Assembly (NCBI GenBank): GCA_914767715.1
Contig: OU612070.1
Coordinates: forward strand, 20,448,025 to 20,512,024
DNA length: 64,000 bases
Reading direction: 5' to 3'
Origin: Membranipora membranacea
Lineage: Eukaryota; Bryozoa; Gymnolaemata; Cheilostomatida; Membraniporidae
The notes beneath the pieces were generated by a model. It was not told the origin of the DNA and searched no databases. It was given only the letters and a program-made list of their open reading frames with translations. Positions 54,084-64,000 of this stretch are shown here, one piece after another. The number at the start of each line of letters is the position of its first letter. Positions within the stretch are counted from its first letter, which is position 1. Position numbers and translations under genes: made by a program.

Positions 54084-56469
54084 GGTTAAAGTTGTTGTAT
54101 TATGTTCATCTGGTGGTGTTTTGTAATAATGGTGTAAATTTGATCAACTATTATGCGGCTCAGACATTAAATCATCACTTTTAAACATTAAACAGTTTGA
54201 GTGTTTTGTTTGATAGAGGTATATGGCTATAATATCTGTATTGCCTTGGCTACAAACTGCCAGTATATCAAGTATTTGTCGACAACTGATTTTAATCCGT
54301 ACAAGTATTAAAGATTAATATTATTTTTCTATTATTGATCGGTTTTATTGAGTGTGTAACAAGGGTAAGTGGTGCCAGCACATGGATGTACATTAATTTA
54401 TATTGTTTGGACTTCCTCTATGATCATAAGTATAAGCAGTTATAACTTTCATATAATCAGGATATAATTTAATATAATTATAGCTTTACGTATTTTTTGG
54501 AGTTGTCTGTCATTTGTAACATCGTATGTATGGAACATAACTCCAAAGATTAGAATTTACTAAAGAAGAAAAAGTTAAATTTCTCATCATATTTTAGTTT
54601 TTGTCATATATTTTTTTATACAATACAAACTGATAAATTCTCATTCGCTTTGTTATGAGAAGCACTAGTTTTATGCTTGACCGGTGGTAACTCTAAATTT
54701 TTATGTATATTATTGTGATGAGGAAGGGTGGGGGGGGGGGGGGGTTATACCAAACCCTTTTTGTTGTGACTCGTGGTTAGTTGCCATAGGCTCTTTGGCA
54801 TTGGTAAAGATTAGGAAGATCAGGCTTTGATTCTGATCTGTGCATCTTGCTTTTTATGAAACCGGTGTATATGTGTAAGGGTAAGTTAGATAGTGTATGA
54901 GCGACCGTTACCTTCCAAGAAAGAAGATTACTTCAGACCCATCCCTGCTACTTAGTACTGGTATATGTGAATTACTCTATTACTCTTTAAATGGTGCCGT
55001 GTCTTCTTATTGCATTATAAAACAGTTTTTGTATAACACTGTTGACTCATGTTTTACAAGAAGGGTTTTATGCTTGCCACTCCTATATTAAGAATTCTCT
55101 CACCTCTTTTCTGATCAAATCACTTTTTCATCCTGATTAAGATCAGTAACGGAATAAAATCATAGCAATATAAACGACTATATTCTTTTATGACGCCAAC
55201 TCTCTGGAAGTCAGCCAAGTCTCAGCAAAAGTTAGATGATTCACCAGGGGCCAAAAAAATCACTAATTGATAACTTTTTGCCTGACATGGAAAGTGTATA
55301 TTTGTTATCCAATTGTTCCACTATTTGCAATAGTCATGTTTCTATTGACTTTTCTATCAATGCTAATATGTAATATCTAATTGATCTTATGCTGAGTTCC
55401 ATAGCACAGGCATCAGTTAACAGGCAGTAGCCGCTGTGTTTGTCCATGCCAAATCTTTGGCACGAATGGGTCGCCTGTTTTTTTCCTTTTTTGAATGTTA
55501 AGTTGTAGTGTTTATAGAATTGCGGCTAAGTGGTGATGGTCATATTACGTTCAATGCTAATATTGACTTTCTTTATATGCCTTTTATTAAGTTTTTTAAT
55601 TTAAGACTGGTAATAGCAATATTGCCATCGGGCCCTGCATACGTTATTCAATATTGGTAATAGGAGTAGGTGTTTTGTTAGCATTCAGCTTTGATAAAGC
55701 CGACTTCAGACTGTCAAGGGCCCACACAGAACAATTATCTAGTTATGGGATCTGTGGCAGACGTGAAAAACACGTCATGGTCACCACCTAGATGGCCTTG
55801 CTGAGCACTTTTCATAAAATAGCTGTGTAGAAATCTAATTGCAGCTGACGATGAGCGAGTTTTATTTGTAGTTTGTAGATACACGAATATACAAGTTTGA
55901 ACTCAATACTCGCTGAAAGCATCCATCGAACATCTGCGATTATTTATTGTTTTTGGTGACATAGTTGTGATGTCACAAATGTTTCTTTATGTAATGAGGG
56001 GAAAATCATGATGTCAAACTCCCTAATAGATGAAAGCAGATAGATAAAATTTGTTTACATTACATCATAAAATTTTAGCACTTCCCTACTGCTGTTTTAT
56101 TTGCCCAATTCTCTTATCAAAAGCTCTTGAGGCTTTTAGTAGGATTAGTGGAGCAATTTGCTGCCACCCTTCTTAATCTTTGAATGCTGCTGTTTTTAAC
56201 CTCAGTTATGTGAATATCAGGCAATAACATCAGCTTCTTTTGTTACCCTTAGCAAAGCAAACCATTGTATTGAGTGGCCAAGAATAACCCATTCACTTTT
56301 GGAGCATAATGAAAAAATATATTGGTTTTTCAAAGGGGTGCGTGTTATCATAAAAGGGTGCACCAGTTCACCTATATTGCGCTTTTGTTTGAGTGTGCAC
56401 AAATATTTGAGGAGTGAGAGAGTTGGTATTGGTGAAACTTGCCATACAGAGTCAGTCTTGTGATCTGTC
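54084..56469. other. Downstream of the aminotransferase-like gene
   Basis: 3' UTR then intergenic DNA. No AATAAA directly after the stop; ATTAAA variants at about 54188 and 54307 are possible poly(A) signals. A poly-G run is at 54730. No exon supported. Confidence 0.4.
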
Positions 56470-56479
56470 TTCTCATGTG

Positions 56480-56638
56480 CTTAGACCAAGGAGTAACAGC
56501 AACCAGCTTTGGACACAGTTTCAACAGAGGGTGGATAGCTTGATCTGAAACGTCATAGAAGAGTTACCTCCCACGACACAGAAGCGCACAGATTCAATAC
56601 CAGAATTCTATCTCAAAGAAAGTGCAACAAACGAGTTG
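56480..56638 (+). other. Possible 5' UTR exon (copy 1 of a duplicated first exon)
   Basis: Ends at a strong donor (gagttg then gtaagt). It shares gcttaga, acacagtttca, gagggtggatagcttgatct, gaaacgtca and tagaagag in order with 60466-60650, which also ends at a gtaagt donor. Start not defined. Two related segments each ending in a donor suggest alternative first exons of a plus-strand gene beyond the right edge. Confidence 0.35.
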
Positions 56639-58768
56639 GTAAGTAAAGTACCAGCTGACATAATTGGTTATTTTCTTTAGACATCTGTAAATGGACGCGA
56701 GCCTGTTTTATAACTTTGATTCACACCAACAGCTAATTAGGCATCTTGTTGAACGTGGTACCTTTTATGTACTTGGTACTGTGTCTATTGTTGTTGGAAT
56801 TGCGCTTTCAGGTAGCTGTTACTGTCATGCTGTGCCTCTTGTTGTTAGAATTGCCCAAGCTCGATATCTGCGTTACTGGTTCTCGCGGGCCTCTGGTTAT
56901 TTTAGAGGCTACTGTAATGGAATGTGACATGAAGGACATAAGGATGACACCTTATTGCTTTCAACCCACAGTTATGGAAGAAAGCGTGACGAAACCCTGA
57001 TTCCGTTACTTGTCCTTGAGAATTTCCCATAATGCTTTAGTGATGACGCAGGTTTTCAGTTTATTATGTTTGTTGCACATTCTGTTATGAGCTTGGTCCA
57101 GTTGTTTTGTTAACTGCTGTCCGGAAATACCGTCAGTCAAATGTATGGAAGCAATATGTTGAAATTATATTTGGGGCGGAAGCATCTCACTTATTTGGTC
57201 AATTTGGGTTATTCCCCATGAGCGATGAGTAATTATAATCTTTGCCATGAGTGAAACCATCAAATGAACAGAGGTGTTGCCAGTTCCGCAAGATTATACG
57301 TCCTATTGTGTCACAGGTGCTGTAATGAGACATGATGTCCATTTAATTTGTTCTTTTGTTCACCCATTTTTTGTTAGTGTTTTGGTAAGCTTGTGTATCG
57401 GGTGTGTGGCGCCTACGCTATCCAGGGCCTTTTGTAGTCAGCACAAAAGTCATTTGCTTTGTCATTAATCACTTCATCTTATATAACCAAAGTGTCACTA
57501 CCAGTTGAGACGTACAATTGATCCCGATTCTTATTATTGTTTTTTCTGATCATGTGGTTCGCAAAGTAAAGACTGACTGAAACAGCAAAACCAGTCACGA
57601 GTAACACAGTAATGGTAAACGTAGCTCCAAAGCAGTGAACCCTTGGAGAAAAATACAGTAGTGCGCAATATACAGTAGTGCGCATATCACTGCAAAACAC
57701 ACAGGTCTTCAGCTAGAAACCACGAGTCAAGCGCTGTTTCAATGCCTTTTAATAAACCATCAATGGAGATGACCAAAGACCAAATATACAGCTCATATAC
57801 ATAAGATTTACTATAAATCCAGTATTTTCGTATCTTTGATGATAATTCTTTGAGCATAACAGCCTTGTACTGCAGAGAATTTTAATCACTGCAATCATAA
57901 TCACTCTGAGCTTTATATTAAGCTGGTAAATGTATAATAAATAAAAACCTATTTAATCTGATTTTGGGTTCAAATAAATAAAAATATCGCCTGTAATCTG
58001 CTGTGTGAAGTTTTAACTAGCCATAACATGAGAGTTCGGAATGCTGCCACTTATAGCGAGCCGATTCAGGCCTTAGAACTCAATAAAATATTTTGGAAGA
58101 TATGTCCCTACATCTCCATATCCATGCTTGATTCATTAACAAATGTCCTTCAAGCTCCATGTATTTAGAATGGGATAACTTGGTATGTGCAACATATGAC
58201 ATTCTTCTTATTGATGATGACAGATCAATTTTTCACTTCTCTTTAGTCACCTTTGAATGAACATTCTATGAAACAGCCTATGGAAAGTGATTCGCTTTCC
58301 ATTGAGTGACCATACAAAAAGCCAACTGCTTGTAATAATCAATTGAAATGAAAAACTTCTCTTTAGAAAAAAATTCAGTTTGATTTGCTTGTAACCAGAG
58401 CCTGGCATTGTGAGCAGTAGATTGCAATATTTGATTTTAATTGTCACCTCCTTTCATCAGTCACTGTCATACAATAGACTTGTGAGAAAGCTATTTCACT
58501 GCTATATAAAATTCTCAGTGAAACGAGAGAAGTCACAACTGGATGCGAGACCATTCACCGCCCCAACTTGTTATTCATCCATACTTTTGTAATGTTTGTC
58601 TAGTTTCATTACTTACTGGAACCAGTTTGTGCCTGGAAGTTGCTTCAAACGCTGTGTAAGAAAAAAAACTTGGACATTTGCTACTTGGGAAGGATATTTA
58701 TCACACACGGCTTACATAAAAGGTAGGTTGATATTTTTTATGCTTGATGAGTAAAGCCTTGTCATCAT

Positions 58769-58795
58769 CATAGCCGTGACACGGCTATGATGAGT
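58769..58795. repeat. Short perfect hairpin
   Basis: catcatagccgtg and its complement around one base. No run of T follows that would suggest a function; may be a mutation product. A similar hairpin lies at 60708-60741 (ccatagacttaat and complement). Confidence 0.6.
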
Positions 58796-60465
58796 CAGGA
58801 TGAAGCATGAGCACTTCGCATTGATCAAATAGATAAAAAAATTATTTTCTCTCATTTTCATATAACCAGATACATCGTCATACTGGTACCTTCTACAAAA
58901 TTCATGATAGACCTACACAAATTTTGAGCCATCATACCATGCATCATATATAGCTGATTTGTATATTAGTAAGAATGTTAGGATTTTCTTGCAGACAGCC
59001 ATTGATTGAGATATGTGATGTTGGCCTACCTATTGGCCCAGTTTCTGGGAGCCTATGGCTGGTATTATGTATGATATAAATATCTGCAGACTGACCTACA
59101 TTTAATATAGACATAGACATAGATATAGTTTTAGACATAGACATATACCTATTTTACGTACCAGACATAAAAGACAGGTAGGAGGAGCTAATTGGGTGCG
59201 AGATTTTTGGCGGCTGACTCCTGATTGAAACAGGTGCTGAAGTCTCAAAAGTTTTTTTGGAGTTAATTGGTCACATTGACCAAGGAATTAATTTGCATTG
59301 ACATAATGGTGTATAACATACCCTAGAATTGGCCAATTTCAAACATTATATCACACTACTTATCACCCAATTTTCAAATCACCGCCGGCTATTTTACCTA
59401 TTTTCTTGTGTGCGAAACAAATTACTGATCAACCAGACATATTTGTACTGAAAAGAGGAAAGATAGATGATTCACCATTGCAAAAAATGGCCATTTTGTT
59501 GTTCGGCGGCTAAACCCGGCTCGCCTAAGTTGACAATTTACGGCGCTACCTATTCATCTCCAATGTGAGCGGATTTCATCAGAATTGGAAGCAAATATGG
59601 CATTGTTGAATATGTATCAATGATTGGATTTCAATAGAGATATCCTATTTAAGTTTTTTGCATACCTATCTCTCAATGAACAATTATGGTACCCCTCTAT
59701 TGGCACTACTTAGTTCTCCAGATACATTATATTACCCTCTATCAGTGACCACTGTGTGTATGTTTGTGGCGTTCATGTTGAGAGTCTCATTTGTGATAAA
59801 TTATTGGTTTATATGTTTATTCCCATGTTCATCAGCCTTTCTTTGCCAGGCCTCCATTCATATTCCCAACATCCGTCACTTTTCTTTCCCCCTTCTGGAC
59901 TGTGAATACTTGGAATAAATTATTCAATGAAAGTTTTGGCTGATCCATTGAAATGTCTGAGGTTTTGTTTTACAGTTTTTGCCAGCATTGTCATTCAGCC
60001 CTAGAACTTTATGATGAAGTTTGTCTATTCTATAGATAATTAATTAGAGATAAATAATTATTTGTGTCTTAGTGTCTGTTTATGTGACACCTGTGTTTGG
60101 GCCGCTAGTGATTAGCGATTGGGATTAGGGGTTCATAGCCTTTGTTTTATCTCCGTGTGACACAGTAAAATTATACTCTTAGCACTAATCTTCACTGATA
60201 TTCTTTTATGAAAATGTGCTCGTTCAAGCTTCTATCATAAGCAGTACTCAGCTTGGCACTATGCGTAAGATATGTAATTCACTCTGTGTCAAGAGTCGCT
60301 CGAGTGCCTTAGAAATGACGATGAAAAGCTGTTATAGATTGGCCTTGAGATTAACACACTAGTTTTTGTTGCCGTTGTACACAGTTGTAGAGTTGTGCTG
60401 TAAGGCTGACTCACCACACAGTATCCTGTTCCTTTGGCTCCCGTTCAACTCATCGCCACTCGACT

Positions 60466-60650
60466 CATCGCTTAGAACCACAGTTTCATTGAGAGGGTGG
60501 ATAGCTTGATCTGAAGCGTCACTAGGAATATTATAGAAGAGAGAAGTTTTATCATGAGGGACACATCTCCTAGTGCATGATTGCATGGTGAGCCTTTTAC
60601 CCGCATTTGCTGCTTCTACTACTGCGCTTCTCTCATTTAGGCTCGGTGTA
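60466..60650 (+). other. Possible 5' UTR exon (copy 2 of a duplicated first exon)
   Basis: Homologous to the segment at 56480-56638, ending ggctcggtgtatg then gtaagt. About 20 bases (gagggtggatagcttgatct) are identical between the two. A long open frame runs on the other strand but lacks clear splice or family support. Confidence 0.35.
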
Positions 60651-62168
60651 TGGTAAGTTTTGCTTTGGTATTCTTCGCTTAGCCAGCAGGGATTCATGGG
60701 TATTCTCCATAGACTTAATGATAAACTATTAAGTCTATGGTATTTTCTCAACACGTCACGTAGGGTTGTATATGGAAGGTTGTTTTATAAAAACATTGTG
60801 TGGTTTTGATTCTCTTTCGCAATCAATCCATTATGCGGAGCTGCTTACAATAAAGTTGTTCTATGATGTCAGATATTTTCGTTCTGTTTTTGCTGATTAG
60901 AGTCCATCTTTTAGGAATAAGGAAATAAGCTGGATACAACAAACCAAAACAGTCTTGAGTTGTCCACCATTAATTTGGATAAGAGGTAAAGCCTCTTCCG
61001 TCAGATGTCTCTAATCTTACAATCTGAGCATATTTTTTATAGCACTTTGAAGCCGATGTAAATGGACTTTTCCAAATACTAGTGTTATTGGTCTCCAATG
61101 GAGTTGATGGAAATGGCTATCTAAGCTACTAATGCAAACCGTTTGAGTTATTCTGGTTGATGGCTGGTGCACATTGTCCCTGTCAACATGAACATGAAAA
61201 TGACGCAATCGCAGGCTGTCTTGGACAGTATCTGGAAAGTTTGTATTTTACATGTGGCTAGAGGTTGCGGGACACTTGAGTTCAGAATTGGTTTCCATCC
61301 GATATCTTAGCCATTTTGCACAAGGATAAATGCTTGGAATATATAGTTATCGGGTCGATTGGTTCTTTGGATACATTGCAGCAAAAGTACTTTGTGCAGA
61401 GGGAAAGATAACAGGCTGATTGCAGGCTTTCGTGTCTTGTGAACAAAACAGAAGTCTATCATGTTTCAGTGCCTAGTTTTATATCAGATATTATTGTCTG
61501 TGCCCATTGATTTTGTAGATTATTTTTACAGCAGTAAATAATTCATTAGATGTCGGTGGATAACCCAGGGCTATGAAGGTCTGGTGTGAATAGAGTGTTT
61601 TTTTTTGTGTTCACAGTCTGTTAGCCACCCCTGAGTCTCGACAAAGAAGCTGTTCCTATATCCCGATGGGATTCTTCTAATCTCTCACCATGTACTATAT
61701 GATAAAACATTCTGTACACGCAACACATGTGTTTTTGACAAGGCATCAAAGTGGGGCACACATAAGCAAAGGATGGGAACGGATTATGCCTGCATGCTGA
61801 AAATCGCATGGTGTTGTAGAGTGGTATTGGTACACAGGGTGAACACCTGAGAATGCATTATCCCATTGTAAATTAACAATATTATAAAAACCTGGTAACC
61901 GCAAGTACATTCTGAGAGGATGTTACCTCAGAATTAAAAAAAATCAAATTTGAATAAGGAACATAAAAAAAGAGTAATTTGGACTTCACGGAATTGCTGG
62001 CAACACCCAGCTGAGCTTATTTTAGCTATAATGATCCTGTTGAATGATACTCGGTGCAACATCATATTTTAATGACATCCGTTGGCATGGTAACTCAGCG
62101 GACCATCATATCAAATTTGCATTGAAGTGAGGAAATCGACCATTTCAAGATTGTATTTCCTTTTGCAG

Positions 62169-62274
62169 ACTTTGTTGGCCGGGAGGCTCAAGGCATCTTG
62201 CTGCGGATTGAATTGCTATACCAATTCACCATTACTACGCTGAGGTCAACAACGCTCTACTTATCTGGGTCAAA
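62169..62274 (+). other. Possible internal 5' UTR exon
   Basis: Acceptor ttccttttgcag and donor gtgagt bound 106 bases. One frame is open, but it meets a stop soon after joining the next candidate exon (63188), so it is probably leader sequence. Confidence 0.35.
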
Positions 62275-63187
62275 GTGAGTAGGGGATACTTGTTTAAGTT
62301 TTGGGTGGGGAAAATGGTGGATAATGTAATGCTACTACCAGCTATCCCGGCACAGTGTGAGCGATTAAACTAGGGGGACACATAAACTAGACTAGAAAAG
62401 AACCAGGAGCTTTCACTACTTTCCACTGTATTAGAAGTAATTTGATTAAATAAATACCTAGGAAAAAACCCGATAGTTGCTTTTCAACCATTCGAACTAC
62501 GCTATACCAGTGCGTAATAACTCGACATTTGATTTGTATGATTCATTGCGAAAAAAATTTCTGGCTGCTCAAGGGTTACATTATTCTTTGCCTTGGGTGC
62601 TTTAGCTCTTACAATTAGTTCTTTTGCAATGGTTAGGAATTAGGATATTTCTATGGGTGTAAGTTTTACCCCCAGCTCCACCAGGTGTATGACACTAAAA
62701 TTAGTATTTTTGCTTAATATACCACTCATATATCACCTCGATAACATCGATGAGTTATGTATGTGACATGCTTAGAATTATAGCTCTCTGATCTAGATCT
62801 AAATAGTTTACCTCAGGACAGCTCAGAAAAACATTCCTCACCGCTGAACTAACTAAACATGTGGTCTGTTATATTTTTTGTGGCTATCTCTCTCAAATAA
62901 CATCGAAAAACATACACTTAGATCAGTATTTTGATGTCAATACAATCGTGACATACATATTATAAATAATATGACAGTTGATTGAATTAGCCTAAAATCA
63001 TTGGCAGTGTGCCTGAGCAGATAGTTGACAGAGTGAAGCCTCTCTCATCGTGGGTGTCTCTACCGTAGCTTCCAATCATACATTGTCGGCATGAGTGGTA
63101 GTTATCCGAGACTCTGTAATTACGAGTGTGTTATCTTTTTAATCTTTTAGTGACACTCTGACAACTGCTAGAGATTTGGTTTGTCAG

Positions 63188-63328
63188 GTCATTGAAAGCC
63201 TTCATCATCTCATAACCTGAACCTGTGATAAGAGGGACTAAGGATTACCTCACTGAGATAGCAAGCATATCATTGGGATACAAACTTCACATCAAGAGCA
63301 GCTAAACTGAACACACTTCTCCAAAGTG
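63188..63328 (+). other. Possible internal 5' UTR exon
   Basis: Acceptor tttggtttgtcag and donor gtaagt bound 141 bases with stops in the frames I checked. In line with a long non-coding leader heading out of the window to the right. Confidence 0.35.
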
Positions 63329-64000
63329 GTAAGTTTTTATATGATCTTGTGCAAAATGGTGTCTGAGTAGAAAAAAAGAAGCTGACACCCTCTGCTAGAA
63401 ACTTCAGTGGACTGATACTACCATCCTGCTGCACCTTTCTTAACCTAAACCCTTTCTTCTTATGAATAACACACTGTGGTTTATCGGTTGCATCATCTCT
63501 TGGCTTTCTTACATATAACTGATATGGCGGTTACATCATCTCTTGGCCCCATCCGTCAATGAAAACAAAAACATGAATGCGCCCCCTCATTCTTCTAGTC
63601 TGTTCCGACAGCATCCTCATTCTCGTGCTTATTAGTAAAACGCCCAAGGCCTATTCTCTTTCCTCAAAGTCATTACACACGGAATTTTCCTATCCATCGG
63701 ATCGCCTCAATTACCACAACAATATTGATTCAATTCATGCTGCTTGCTGCATCGGTATTCACTAAAAGTCAACCAGTATTGTATGAAATTGAACACTATT
63801 CCAATTTTGTTGCTTTTAGCTCCAGTCACTTTGCTTAAGCAGCATTCGGTTCTATTCATCTGGTCATGGATTTTTTGTTGGCTATTATTCGTTCATTCTC
63901 TACGCAGAAAGTACGCCATGTGACCATAAAATGCTGTGTCACATGGCTGTAAACTATGAGGTGTTGAGGCAACTGCATTTCAAAAGCAAGAAAAAATGGT

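Larger units (their letters stand above)
56639..64000. other. Right-hand region, apparent introns of a plus-strand gene
   Basis: Apart from the candidate leader exons listed separately, I see no coding exon, RNA gene or recognisable element. Open frames here are under about 130 codons and lack splice or motif support. Confidence 0.4.

Noticed and set aside
60359-60754. 131-codon minus-strand open frame
   Set aside because: No clear acceptor or known motif; the same DNA shows plus-strand donor and homology to 56480-56638, better explained as duplicated leader exons. A minus-strand C-terminal exon is not fully excluded.

Overview
This is a stretch of animal nuclear DNA: AT-rich, with GT-AG introns of a few hundred bases to a few kilobases, a tRNA-derived SINE, several fold-back (MITE-like) elements, and genes of metazoan families. 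An invertebrate, perhaps a marine deuterostome, fits best, but the species cannot be fixed from the sequence. All exon models below were assembled by eye from open frames, splice sites, phase agreement and remembered family motifs; no alignment was run.

Layout. (1) 275-5958, minus: 5' half of a T-box gene, best matched to TBX20, running off the left edge. (2) 13110-15003, minus, with a probable leader exon at 15368-15575: a small gene whose first exon repeats the eh1-like start of the T-box gene and whose first two intron phases match it, but which ends without a T-box. (3) 18156-34096, minus: a 17-exon coronin-2 type gene of about 1423 codons. Its seven-bladed propeller and C-terminal coiled coil are separated by about 990 residues of low-complexity sequence. 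(4) 45197-54083, plus: a ten-exon class III aminotransferase-fold gene of the ETNPPL/PHYKPL (AGXT2-like) family, 486 codons. The frame is intact, but the PLP-binding lysine is replaced by arginine and two other cofactor-pocket residues are changed, so it looks like a pseudoenzyme. (5) 56.5-63.3 kb, plus: apparent non-coding 5' exons, including a duplicated first exon, of a gene that would start beyond the right edge.

The coronin and aminotransferase-like genes are head to head. The DNA between them holds a 4.4-kb element with long terminal inverted repeats and a 6-bp target duplication. Coronin and aminotransferase introns carry four copies of one fold-back element flanked by 9-bp duplications, and aminotransferase introns carry two SINE copies in opposite orientation. 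Three local duplications copy a splice site together with nearby exon sequence, one in each of the three main genes.

The genes do not form a pathway: transcription factor, actin regulator and aminotransferase-fold protein are neighbours only. The points most worth a second look are the lysine-less ETNPPL/PHYKPL relative, the T-box-less eh1 gene beside TBX20, and the very long insert in coronin-2.
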